This document shows, one piece after another, positions 48,618 through 56,685 of a stretch of 64,000 nt of DNA. The DNA lies in contig NZ_CP040818.1 of the NCBI RefSeq assembly GCF_005887635.2, positions 3,378,501 through 3,442,500 of the forward strand. Reading direction: 5' to 3'. Below the pieces are notes generated by a model that was not told the origin of the DNA, did not search any database, and was given only the letters and a program-made list of their open reading frames with translations. The position numbers and the translations under genes were made by a program. The stretch is from Paroceanicella profunda (GTDB lineage Bacteria > Pseudomonadota > Alphaproteobacteria > Rhodobacterales > Rhodobacteraceae). Numbering within the stretch: the first letter of the stretch is position 1; the number at the start of each line of letters is the position of its first letter.

Positions 48618-49573
48618 GGCCGCAGGGCGTCCGGGATCTCGGCGCCGATCTCCTCGAAGTAGCGGATCGCGCCGGGATGCAGCGGCACCGGGGTGGCGGA
48701 CATGGTGAAGGCCACCGTGGTCTCGTTCGCCGCCGGGTGCACCGCCTGCAGCTCGGCGATGTTCTCGTACATCGCACGGGTGATCTGGTAGACGGTTTCC
48801 TCATCCATCTCCGAGGAGACGACCAGCACGTTGGGAACCCCCAGCGTGGCTGTATCCTCGTCCACGCCCTGATAGGTGCCACCGGGCAGCGCCAGTTCGG
48901 CGAACACCGGGTCTGCCTTGCGCGCGGCGGCGATCTGCTCGGGGGTGAGGGCGATCACCCGGATGGCGTTCGTGGTCGCGAGGTTGAGGATCGAGGAGGT
49001 GGGCGCGCCCACGCTCCAGAACCCGGCGTCGATGTCGCCGTTGTTCAGCGCGTCGCCGGTCTCGTTGAAGTTCAGCCGCTGGGCGGTGAAATCGTCGAAG
49101 GAGATGCCGTTGGCCTCCAGCAGGGTGCGGGCGTTCACCTCGGTGCCCGAGCCCGGCGCGCCCACGGAGACGCGCTTGCCCGGCAGGTCGCTGATCGAGG
49201 AGATGCCCGAATCCGCAAGGGTCACGATCTGGACCATGTTGGCGTAGAGCGAGCCGATGGCGCGGACCATCGGCAGCTTCTGGCCCTCGAAGCGGCCGGT
49301 GCCGGTGTAGGCCTGCTGGACGGTGTCGGCCAGGGCGATGGCCAGGTCCGCGTCGCCGGTGGCGATGAGGCCCATGTTCTCCACCGAGGCGCCGGTCACC
49401 TCGGCGGTGGCGCTGTAGCCCTCGACATGCTTGTTGATGATCTCGGCCAGGCCACCGCCCATCGGGTAGTACACCCCGCCGGTTCCGCCCGTGGCGATGG
49501 AAATCTGGCTCTGCGCGAAGGCCGGGGCCGCGAACAGGGTTGCCGCAAGCGCGGCGTATTTGACGTATTTCAT
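48614..49573 (-). CDS. TAXI family TRAP substrate-binding protein
   Basis: Periplasmic solute-binding protein, 319 residues. The signal peptide MKYVKYAALAATLFAAPAFA is cleaved before QSQISIATGGTGGVYYPMGG, the hallmark start of TAXI proteins. The GAPGSGTEVNARTLLEA segment is also typical. The ATG at 49573 begins the signal peptide; the longer frame upstream is spurious. It is first in the TRAP operon. Confidence 0.94.
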   Translation of the reverse strand: MKYVKYAALAATLFAAPAFAQSQISIATGGTGGVYYPMGGGLAEIINKHVEGYSATAEVTGASVENMGLIATGDADLAIALADTVQQAYTGTGRFEGQKLPMVRAIGSLYANMVQIVTLADSGISSISDLPGKRVSVGAPGSGTEVNARTLLEANGISFDDFTAQRLNFNETGDALNNGDIDAGFWSVGAPTSSILNLATTNAIRVIALTPEQIAAARKADPVFAELALPGGTYQGVDEDTATLGVPNVLVVSSEMDEETVYQITRAMYENIAELQAVHPAANETTVAFTMSATPVPLHPGAIRYFEEIGAEIPDALRP

Positions 49574-50243
49574 TCTGACCTCCCAGTTTTTTCTCGCCCA
49601 GAGCCTAGCGGCCACGGCCCGCGATGCAAGTTGATTGCTCGGCACCGGCGCGCCAAAGTCCGTAACTCCGCGTTCCGGACGCGGCGTCACCCCGGGGCGG
49701 GACGCCTTCCGCTGCCCCGGCCTGCCACCAGGCACCGCCAGCGCCCCGGCTTCCGAGCCTTGGCGGGCGGGACCGGTGACGGCCGCGCCAGGCCGCCAGA
49801 ACCGGACGGCATCTCCCCCCGCGCGACGCGACCAGCCGGCAGCCTCACGCAAGCTTCGCCGAGCGGGCGCGCAGGCCCGGCGCTCCGCCCGGATGATCTC
49901 GCAGAGTGTCTCCCCCTTCGCGTGGCCGCGAACACAGCCCGCGTCCGGGTCCCCGCAATCCTCCCGAAGGGCGCGCAATCCCTCTGGAAAGGCCGCCCTC
50001 CGTGCTGAAGGGCCCGCATGCCGGCGCCAATCGTGCGCCCGTGGCTCTGCAGCCCGTTCCACAGCCCCGACGACACGTCGCAAATCATCGGCGGCGTGGC
50101 CATGCAGAACGAGAGCGCGCCGGACAGCGCGCCGGAGGGCCTCGCAGACGGTTGCAGCCCGGAAATCCCTCTCCCAGGCACAGCCGTGCGCCAGCGCCGC
50201 AAAACCCCTTGAGGTGCAACGATATTTGAGGAGTGCGGAGGTT
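49574..50243. other. 670-bp gene-free region between TRAP operon and tRNA-Lys
   Basis: I see no supported gene, RNA or repeat here; frames on both strands look like chance in GC-rich DNA. The left part must carry the TRAP operon promoter, and the right end lies just beyond the tRNA-Lys 3' end. Confidence 0.5.
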
Positions 50244-50319
50244 TGGTGAGCCGGCAGGGGTTCGAACCCTGGACCTACTGATTAAAAGTCAGTTGCTCTA
50301 CCAGCTGAGCTACCGGCTC
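50244..50319 (-). tRNA. tRNA-Lys(TTT)
   Basis: A 76-nt cloverleaf: acceptor GAGCCGG/CCGGCTC, anticodon stem-loop CTGACTTTTAATCAG with anticodon TTT, T arm with GGTTCGAACCC, discriminator A and encoded CCA. Confidence 0.97.
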
Positions 50320-50395
50320 TCACCAGAGACGGAACGGCGGGGAAATGCCAGTCCTGTCAATACCTTGCGCGTCCGATCTGCCGGAGCGCGAGCGG

Positions 50396-50424
50396 AACCT
50401 AGTCAGCGGGCGTCGCGTGGTCAA
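50396..50424 (-). promoter_or_regulatory. Candidate promoter of tRNA-Lys
   Basis: On the minus strand, TTGACC (50424-50419) and TAGGTT (50401-50396) with a 17-bp spacer, about 75 bp before the tRNA. A perfect TTGACA (50360-50355) lies closer but has no good -10. Confidence 0.35.
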
Positions 50425-50503
50425 GCGGTTTTTCCGCCCTGGGGCCGCTTTGCTGCGCGCAGCCGCTGGAACATCGCTTCCGACACACGTATATAGCGCG
50501 CTT

Positions 50504-51349
50504 ATGACCAGGCAAACACCCCAGAGTGCCGGGCTCGCATTCCGCAAGATGCATGGCCTGGGCAATGACTTCGTCGTGATCGACGCCCGTTCGGGCGGCG
50601 AGCCGGTGACGGCCGCGCTGGCGCGGGCCGTGGGAGACCGGCGCTGGGGCGTGGGCTTCGACCAGCTCGTGGCCCTGCTGCCGCCCTCCTCGCCCGACGT
50701 CGCCGCGGACATCGGCTTCTGGAACGCCGACGGCTCGGAAGCCGGCGCCTGCGGCAACGGCACCCGCTGCGCCGCCCGGCTGCTGCTGGACGAGACCGGC
50801 GCCCAGGCGCTCTCGGTGCGCACCCTGAACGGCGTGCTGCGCTGCGAGCGGGCCGGCGCGCTGGTGCGGGTGAACATGGGCCCGCCGGACCTGGAGTGGG
50901 ACCGCATCCCCCTCGCCTACCCGGTGGACACCCGCGCCCTGCCCATCGAGGGCAGCCCGGCCGCGGTGGGCATGGGCAACCCGCATTGCGTCTTCGTGGT
51001 GGAGGATGCGGCGGCGGTGGACCTCGCCGCCCTCGGCCCCGGCCTTGAGCACCACCCGCTCTTCCCCGAGCGCACCAATGTCGAGTTCGTGCACGTGATC
51101 GACCCCGGCACCATCCGCATGCGGGTGTGGGAGCGCGGCGGCATGATCACCCAGGCCTGCGGCTCGGGCGCCTGCGCGGCGGCCGTGGCCACGGCGCGCG
51201 CCGGGCTCACCGGCCGGCACGTGCGGGTGATCCTCGACGGCGGCCCGCTCGAGATCGACTGGCGCGAGGACGGCGTGTGGATGACCGGCCCCACCGCGCA
51301 TGTGTTCGACGGCGTGTTCTCGCCCGAGTTCCTGGGGGAGGACGAATGA
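50504..51349 (+). CDS. dapF: Diaminopimelate epimerase
   Basis: Converts LL- to meso-diaminopimelate for lysine and peptidoglycan synthesis, without cofactor, using two Cys residues. Both are seen: ACGNGTRCAA and ACGSGACAAA. GNPHCVF and the N-terminal KMHGLGNDFVVID are also family marks. Length is 281 residues. The ATG at 50504 has a poor ribosome site, but the family start fits; the longer upstream frame crosses toward the tRNA promoter. The stop overlaps the mtaB ATG (ATGA). Confidence 0.95.
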   Translation: MTRQTPQSAGLAFRKMHGLGNDFVVIDARSGGEPVTAALARAVGDRRWGVGFDQLVALLPPSSPDVAADIGFWNADGSEAGACGNGTRCAARLLLDETGAQALSVRTLNGVLRCERAGALVRVNMGPPDLEWDRIPLAYPVDTRALPIEGSPAAVGMGNPHCVFVVEDAAAVDLAALGPGLEHHPLFPERTNVEFVHVIDPGTIRMRVWERGGMITQACGSGACAAAVATARAGLTGRHVRVILDGGPLEIDWREDGVWMTGPTAHVFDGVFSPEFLGEDE

Positions 51350-52620
51350 CCGCCCCTGCCCGCCCGCCGGTCTTTGCCAATTTCGGCTGCCGGCTCAACG
51401 CCTACGAGACCGAGGCGATGAAGGAGCTCACCGCCGCCGCCGGCCTCGGCGATGCGGTGGTGGTGAACACCTGCGCGGTGACGGCCGAGGCCGTGCGCCA
51501 GGCCCGCCAGCAGATCCGCAAGCTCAGCCGCGAGAACCCCGGCGCGCGCGTCATCGTCACCGGCTGCGCGGCGCAGACCGAGCCGGAGACCTTCCGCGCC
51601 ATGCCCGAGGTCGACCTCGTGCTGGGCAACCTGGAGAAGATGCAGGGCGAGACCTGGGCAAAGCTTGCAGGCCCCGCCGATTTCATCGGCGAGACCGAGG
51701 GCGTGATGGTGAACGACATCATGTCCGCCACCGAGACCGCCGGCCACCTGATCGACGGGTTCGGCGCTCAGGCCCGCGCCTATGTCCAGGTGCAGAACGG
51801 CTGCGACCACCGCTGCACCTTCTGCATCATCCCCTACGGCCGCGGCAACTCGCGCTCGGTGCCCGCCGGCGTGGTGGTGGAGCAGGTCAAGCGCCTGGTG
51901 GCGGGCGGCTACCACGAGGTGGTGCTGACCGGCGTGGACATGACGAGCTGGGGCGCCGACCTGCCGGGCAGCCCGCGCCTCGGCGATCTCGTCCAGCGCC
52001 TGCTGCGCCTCGTGCCGGACCTTCCGCGCCTGCGCATCTCCTCGATCGACAGCATCGAGGCCGACCCCGCGCTGATCGAGGCCATCGCCCATGAGCCGCG
52101 CCTCATGCCGCACCTGCATCTCTCGCTGCAGGCGGGCGATGACATGGTGCTGAAGCGCATGAAACGCCGCCACCTGCGCGACGATGCCATCCGCTTCTGC
52201 CAGGACATGCGCGCCGCGCGGCCCGACATCGTCTACGGCGCCGACATCATCGCCGGTTTCCCCACCGAGACCGAGGCGATGTTCGAGAACTCGCTGAAAC
52301 TGGTGGAGGAGTGCGGCCTCACCTGGCTGCACGTGTTCCCCTATTCGCCGCGCAAGGGCACGCCCGCGGCCCGCATGCCGCAGGTGCCCAAGGCTGTGGG
52401 CAAGGAGCGTGCCGCCCGCCTGCGCGCCCTCGGCCAGGCGAAGGTGGCTGCCCATCTCGAGGCACAGGTCGGCCGCAGCCACCGCGTGCTCACCGAGAAG
52501 CCGCAGATGGGCCGCACCGAGGGCTTTGCCGAGGTGCTCTTCGATGTGCCGCAGCCTGTGGGCGTGGTGGTCGAAGCCCACATCGCGGGCCACGACGGCA
52601 CCCGGCTGCGCGCGGCCTGA
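51346..52620 (+). CDS. mtaB: tRNA (t6A37) 2-methylthiotransferase MtaB
   Basis: Radical-SAM enzyme that adds a methylthio group to t6A at tRNA position 37. It has 424 residues in three domains: the N-terminal MTTase domain with three cluster Cys (FGCRLN, NTCAVT, TGCAAQ), the radical-SAM CDHRCTFC motif, and a C-terminal region that is short for a TRAM domain. It is coupled to dapF, an arrangement common in alphaproteobacteria. CGxCxxxN in the first motif and GRGNSRS support MtaB over MiaB. Confidence 0.93.
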   Translation: MTAPARPPVFANFGCRLNAYETEAMKELTAAAGLGDAVVVNTCAVTAEAVRQARQQIRKLSRENPGARVIVTGCAAQTEPETFRAMPEVDLVLGNLEKMQGETWAKLAGPADFIGETEGVMVNDIMSATETAGHLIDGFGAQARAYVQVQNGCDHRCTFCIIPYGRGNSRSVPAGVVVEQVKRLVAGGYHEVVLTGVDMTSWGADLPGSPRLGDLVQRLLRLVPDLPRLRISSIDSIEADPALIEAIAHEPRLMPHLHLSLQAGDDMVLKRMKRRHLRDDAIRFCQDMRAARPDIVYGADIIAGFPTETEAMFENSLKLVEECGLTWLHVFPYSPRKGTPAARMPQVPKAVGKERAARLRALGQAKVAAHLEAQVGRSHRVLTEKPQMGRTEGFAEVLFDVPQPVGVVVEAHIAGHDGTRLRAA

Positions 52621-52726
52621 GGGCGCGGGGTGGCAGCACTCCTGCCTCCCGGGCTCCTGCCCCTGCGCGCGCGGCTCGGCCGCGCTGACCGGCCGGAACA
52701 GGCGCTGCGCGCGCGGCTCGCCGCGG

Positions 52727-53030
52727 TCAATCCGGCTCGATGATCACCTCGTCGGGCGACGGCTCGAAGTCATGGTCGCGCCTGTCGGCGGCGATGGCGT
52801 CATCCACCTCCCAACGGCCGTCTTCCTCATCGAACTCGCTCCCCTCCCCGGCCGCACCCCTTCGGCGCGCAACACCCCCTCCATGGCGCTGTGCTCCCGC
52901 GCCGTGGCGGGGCGGTCAGCCAGCGCCGGGCCGGACAGCAGGCCGAGGGCGAGGCGGTCGGCCAGCGCGCCGGGACGCTCAGCAGGCCGGAAGCGAGGCG
53001 GGCGGCGGCAGGCGAACGGGCGGCGCTCAT
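52727..53030 (-). pseudogene. Frameshifted PepSY-like periplasmic protein gene
   Basis: An AGGAGC ribosome site precedes the ATG at 53030, and the first codons read as a signal peptide (MSAARSPAAARLASGLLS). The frame is then broken. A second frame continues LALGLLSGPALADRPATAR then EHSAMEGVLRAEG, and a third ends EFDEEDGRWEVDDA and FEPSPDEVIIEPD before TGA at 52729. Joined, these give a roughly 100-residue PepSY-type secreted protein. The first break sits in a duplicated 42-44-bp signal-peptide segment (two extra bases in GCGCGC), the second in a G-run missing one base. It could be decay or sequencing error. Confidence 0.65.
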
Positions 53031-53124
53031 GAGGCAAGCTCCTGTTGTCGTTGCTCATTCACATGGAAATGCGAGCGCCCCGTCGCGGCATCCAGCCTGC
53101 ACGGCGGGCGAGAGGTCCCGCCTC

Positions 53125-53577
53125 TCAGAGCGTCAGCTTGAAGCCGAGGTGGCTGCCCTCGAAGCCGAGGCGCTCGTAGAAGGCATGGGCCCGGGTGCGG
53201 CTGGCGTCGGAGGTGAGCTGGACGAGGCTGCAGCCGCGGGCCCGGCAGCGCTCCACCGCCTCGAGGATGATGGCGCGGCCCAGCCCGGCGCCGCGCGCAC
53301 CCGCTGAGACGCGCACGCCCTCGATCAGCCCGCGCCAGGCGCCGCGGCGGCTCACGCCAGGGATGTAGGAGAGCTGCAGGCAGGCGGTGGGCGCGCCCTC
53401 GGGGCCGGTCACCAGCAGCTCCTGGTTCGGGTCCGCGGCGATGGCGCGGAAGCCGGCGAGATAGGCGGGGGCGAGCGGCGTCCCCGTGTCCTCACGCCCC
53501 CGGCCGAGATCGTCATCGGCGAGAAGGGCGACGATGGCCGGAAGCTCGGCCTCGGTGGCGATGCGCAGCAGGGTCAT
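53125..53577 (-). CDS. GNAT family N-acetyltransferase
   Basis: 150 residues with the acetyl-CoA loop VSAGARGAGLGRAIILEAVERCRARGC, and the C-terminal AHAFYERLGFEGSHLGFKLTL typical of GNAT enzymes. A GGGGAGG site precedes the ATG. Only 23 bp separate it from the hairpin after the transaminase gene, so it probably depends on read-through from the D-amino-acid operon. The substrate is unknown. Confidence 0.88.
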   Translation of the reverse strand: MTLLRIATEAELPAIVALLADDDLGRGREDTGTPLAPAYLAGFRAIAADPNQELLVTGPEGAPTACLQLSYIPGVSRRGAWRGLIEGVRVSAGARGAGLGRAIILEAVERCRARGCSLVQLTSDASRTRAHAFYERLGFEGSHLGFKLTL

Positions 53578-53599
53578 GGGGCCTCCCCGGACAGGTAGA

Positions 53600-53628
53600 A
53601 GCCGCCGCCCCGGCGGGGGGCGGCGGCT
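53600..53628 (-). terminator. Hairpin between D-amino-acid transaminase and GNAT genes
   Basis: A perfect 12-bp stem AGCCGCCGCCCC (53600-53611) with GGGGCGGCGGCT (53617-53628) and a GGCGG loop. It may end or attenuate the dgcN-dgcA-dat transcript. Confidence 0.65.
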
Positions 53629-53652
53629 CGGGGTCTCACGGGCGCGCGCGGC

Positions 53653-54513
53653 TCAGAGCAGGGCCTTGCGGCTCTCGTCGATGTAGAGTTCGCGCAGGCG
53701 CTTCGTCACCGGGCCGGGCGTGCCGTCGCCGAGGCTCACGCCATCGACCTCGACCACCGGCATCACGAAGGCGGAGGCGGAGGTGGAGAAGGCTTCCGCC
53801 GCGTCCTGCGCCTCGGCGATGGTGAAGGGGCGCTCCTCGAACTTCAGCTGCGCCGCTTCGGCGTATTTCAGCACCGAGGCCCGGGTGATGCCCGGCAGCA
53901 GCAGGCGGGAGAGGTCGCGCGTCACCAGCGTGCCCTGCTTGGTCACGATCCAGGCGTTGTTGGACGAGCCCTCGTTCACCAGCCCGTCCTGCACGAACCA
54001 GGCATCGTCGGCACCGGCGGCCTCGGCCTGCATCTTGGCCATGGAGGCGGCGAGCAGCTGCACGGTCTTGATGTCGCGGCGGGCCCAGCGGATGTCCTCC
54101 ACCGAGATCACCTTGTTGCCTCTCGCAGCACTCGGGTTGTCCACCAGGGACTTGGCCTGGGTGAACATCACGAGGCTCGGCTGCGTGCCGGCTTCCGGGT
54201 AGTGGAAGTCACGGTCGGCGGGGGCGCCGCGGGAGACCTGCAGGTAGATCATGCCCTCGATGAGCTCGTTGCGGGCGATGAGCTCGCGGTGGATCTCCAG
54301 CAGCTCCTCGCGCGACCAGGGCAGCGGCATCTCCAACTCGGCGGTCGAGCGCTGCAGGCGCGCGCAATGGCCCTCAAACTCGCACAGCTTGCCGTCGAGA
54401 ACGGTGGTCACCTCGTAGACGGCATCGGCGAAGAGAAAGCCCCGGTCGAAGACGGAGATCTTCGCCTCCTCCTCGGGCACGTACTCCCCGTTCACGTAGA
54501 CGATACGGCTCAT
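53653..54513 (-). CDS. D-amino-acid transaminase (fold IV PLP enzyme)
   Basis: Transfers amino groups between D-amino acids and 2-oxo acids (for example D-alanine and 2-oxoglutarate to D-glutamate), 286 residues. The PLP-binding Lys is in RRDIKTVQLLAASMAK, and VNEGSSNNAWIV plus the FDRGFLFADAVYE start are typical of D-amino-acid aminotransferase rather than branched-chain IlvE. The ATG at 54513 is the natural start (MSRIVYVNGEYVPEEEA). It lies 22 bp after dgcA. In context it can funnel D-amino acids into D-glutamate for the DgcN-DgcA route. Confidence 0.88.
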   Translation of the reverse strand: MSRIVYVNGEYVPEEEAKISVFDRGFLFADAVYEVTTVLDGKLCEFEGHCARLQRSTAELEMPLPWSREELLEIHRELIARNELIEGMIYLQVSRGAPADRDFHYPEAGTQPSLVMFTQAKSLVDNPSAARGNKVISVEDIRWARRDIKTVQLLAASMAKMQAEAAGADDAWFVQDGLVNEGSSNNAWIVTKQGTLVTRDLSRLLLPGITRASVLKYAEAAQLKFEERPFTIAEAQDAAEAFSTSASAFVMPVVEVDGVSLGDGTPGPVTKRLRELYIDESRKALL

Positions 54514-54535
54514 TGTGGTTCCTTCGAAATCTGGC

Positions 54536-55513
54536 TCAGCCCCAGAGGGCCGGTTCGGCCGGGTGCACGCCGGCTGCGTCATAGGTGAGGGCATGCTCGC
54601 GGTCGCGCGCGAGCAGGAGCGGGCCGTCGAGATCGACCACCTCCGCGCCCTGCGCCACCAGGATGGCGGGCGCCATGGCGAGCGAGGAGCCGACCATGCA
54701 GCCGACCATCACCTTGTAGCCCTCGGCCCGGGCGGCATCGCGCAGCGCGAGCGCTTCGGTGAGGCCGCCGGTCTTGTCCAGCTTGATGTTGATCATGTCG
54801 TACTTGCCCTTCAGCCCGGCCAGCGTGGCGCGGTCATGGCAGGCCTCGTCGGCACATACGGGCAGCGGGCGCGCGATCTCCGCCAGCGCGGCGTCATTGC
54901 CCGCCGGCAGCGGCTGTTCGACCATGCTCACCCCGAGGCGCAGCAGCGCGGGGGCCAGCTCGGCGTAGCTCTCCGCCGTCCAGCCCTCGTTCGCGTCCAC
55001 GATGATGGTGGCATCCGGCGCGCCGGCGCGCACGGCTTCCAGCCGGGCCATGTCGCCCTCGCCGCCGAGCTTGACCTTCAGCAGCGGACGATGGGCGTTC
55101 TGGGCCGCCTTCGCGCGCATGGTCTCGGGGTCGGCGAGCGACAGGGTGTAGGCGGTGACCACCGGCTCCGGGGCGGAGAGCCCGGCGAGCGCCCACACCG
55201 GCTTGCCGGCCTCCTTGGCCTCCAGGTCCCACAGGGCACAGTCCACCGCGTTGCGCGCGGCGCCCGCCGGCAGCACGTTGAGCAGCGCATGCCGGTCGAG
55301 CCCCTCGGCGAGAAGGGGGGAGATCCGGCGAATCTCCTCCTCCACGCTGTCCATCGTCTCACCGTAGCGGGCGTAGGGGGTGCATTCCCCCTGGCCCGTG
55401 AGCCCGCCGCGCTCCAGCGCGACGCGGATCACCTGCTGCTCGGTGCGCGAGCCCCGCGAGATGGTGAACACCCCGTCGATCGGGAAGGTATCGCGGCTGA
55501 CGCTCAGCTTCAT
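54536..55513 (-). CDS. dgcA: N-acetyl-D-glutamate racemase DgcA (enolase superfamily)
   Basis: Enolase-superfamily racemase of the MLE subgroup, 325 residues. Catalytic and metal residues are in KVKLG (KxK base), VDANEGW, EQPLP, CADEACH and IKLDKTGG (second Lys). By sequence it would be called a dipeptide (L-Ala-D/L-Glu) epimerase; the overlap of its start with dgcN (four bases) supports the DgcA assignment. In that pathway N-acetyl-D-glutamate is racemised to N-acetyl-L-glutamate. Confidence 0.8.
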   Translation of the reverse strand: MKLSVSRDTFPIDGVFTISRGSRTEQQVIRVALERGGLTGQGECTPYARYGETMDSVEEEIRRISPLLAEGLDRHALLNVLPAGAARNAVDCALWDLEAKEAGKPVWALAGLSAPEPVVTAYTLSLADPETMRAKAAQNAHRPLLKVKLGGEGDMARLEAVRAGAPDATIIVDANEGWTAESYAELAPALLRLGVSMVEQPLPAGNDAALAEIARPLPVCADEACHDRATLAGLKGKYDMINIKLDKTGGLTEALALRDAARAEGYKVMVGCMVGSSLAMAPAILVAQGAEVVDLDGPLLLARDREHALTYDAAGVHPAEPALWG

Positions 55514-56505
55514 GCCAGCGCGTCCACCAGCCGGCCGGCGCCCTGGCGGAACGGGTCCACCGCCGGCAGGCCGAGGCGCTTCTCGGTCTCCGCGAGGTAG
55601 TCCAGCGCCTTCGCCTCGTCGAATCCCGCGGTGTTCACCGACACGCCGATGGTGGTGACGGCGGGGTTGACCACGCGCGCCAGCGTCTCTGCGACGGAGC
55701 GCAGCTCCTCCAGCGAGGGCAGCTGGTAGTCCGGCAGGCCGCGCATGTGGGCGCGGGTCGGCTCATGGCACAGGATCAGCGCGTCCGGCTGGCCGCCGTG
55801 CACCAGCGCCATGGTCACGCCGGAGTAGGAGGCGTGGAACAGCGAGCCCTGGCCCTCGATGAGGTCCCAGTGGTCCGGATCATTGTCCGGCGTGAGGTAT
55901 TCCACGGAGCCGGCCATGAAATCCGCGATCACCGCGTCGAGCGGAACGCCGCCGCCGGTGATCAGGATGCCGGTCTGGCCGGTGGCGCGGAAGGTGGCCT
56001 TCATGCCGCGCGCGGACATTTCCTTTTCCATCGCCAGCGCGGTGTACATCTTGCCCACCGAGCAGTCCGTGCCCACGGCGAGCAGGCGCTTGCCGGTGCG
56101 CTTCTTGCCGTTGGCGATCGGGTATTTCACCGAAGGAATGCGCACGTCGTGCAGGGTGCGGCCGGCGGCCTCGGCCGCGGCAACCAGCTCCGGCTCGTCG
56201 CGCAGCAGGTTGTGCAGGCCCGAGGCGATGTCCATGCCCGCGGCGAGGGCTTCCTTCAGCACCGAGATCCAGGCGGGCGAGATCATGCCGCCACGGTTGG
56301 CCACGCCCACCACGAGGGTCTTGCAGCCCTTGGCGGCGGCCTCGGCGATGGTGAGGTCCGGCAGCTTCATGTCGGCGTTGCAGCCCGCCATGCGGAACTG
56401 GCCGATGGAGGCATCCGGCCGCCAGTCCTTGATCCCCTGGGCCACCTTGGCAGCGAGCGGGTCGGCCGCATCGCCGAGGAAGAGGAGGTAGGGGGTCTCG
56501 ATCAT
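55510..56505 (-). CDS. dgcN: D-glutamate N-acetyltransferase DgcN (DUF1611)
   Basis: 331-residue DUF1611 protein. It has an N-terminal Rossmann-like part (LFLGDAADPLAAKV, GVANRGGMISPAW) and a P-loop-like GTDCSVGKMYTALAMEKEM, followed by GQTGILITGGGVPLDA. Members paired with an enolase-superfamily racemase are described as DgcN, which acetylates D-glutamate in a marine-bacterial D-glutamate catabolic route. First gene of the four-gene operon. The assignment rests on gene pairing and motifs. Confidence 0.8.
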   Translation of the reverse strand: MIETPYLLFLGDAADPLAAKVAQGIKDWRPDASIGQFRMAGCNADMKLPDLTIAEAAAKGCKTLVVGVANRGGMISPAWISVLKEALAAGMDIASGLHNLLRDEPELVAAAEAAGRTLHDVRIPSVKYPIANGKKRTGKRLLAVGTDCSVGKMYTALAMEKEMSARGMKATFRATGQTGILITGGGVPLDAVIADFMAGSVEYLTPDNDPDHWDLIEGQGSLFHASYSGVTMALVHGGQPDALILCHEPTRAHMRGLPDYQLPSLEELRSVAETLARVVNPAVTTIGVSVNTAGFDEAKALDYLAETEKRLGLPAVDPFRQGAGRLVDALA

Positions 56506-56685
56506 CGTGTCTCTCCGGAATCAAGTCAGAGGGTTTGCATTCGCGCGAGGATGCCACGGAACCCCGCGAAATGTGCTTCGATTCTGTGGTGCAGCACCGG
56601 GGCATTGCGGGAGAAATCTGCGGAATTAACCGATTCCGCGCAACATCCTCCCGCGATTCAGCAATCGGCTCGCAGAACCGGCGGA

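Noticed and set aside
49687..50202. 171-residue minus-strand open frame in the gap before tRNA-Lys
   Set aside because: Arg/Gly/Pro-rich chance frame, with no supporting motif or ribosome site.
54536..55513. L-Ala-D/L-Glu dipeptide epimerase of murein recycling
   Set aside because: Possible by sequence alone, but the four-base overlap with the dgcN gene and the adjacent D-amino-acid transaminase favour the N-acetyl-D-glutamate racemase role.
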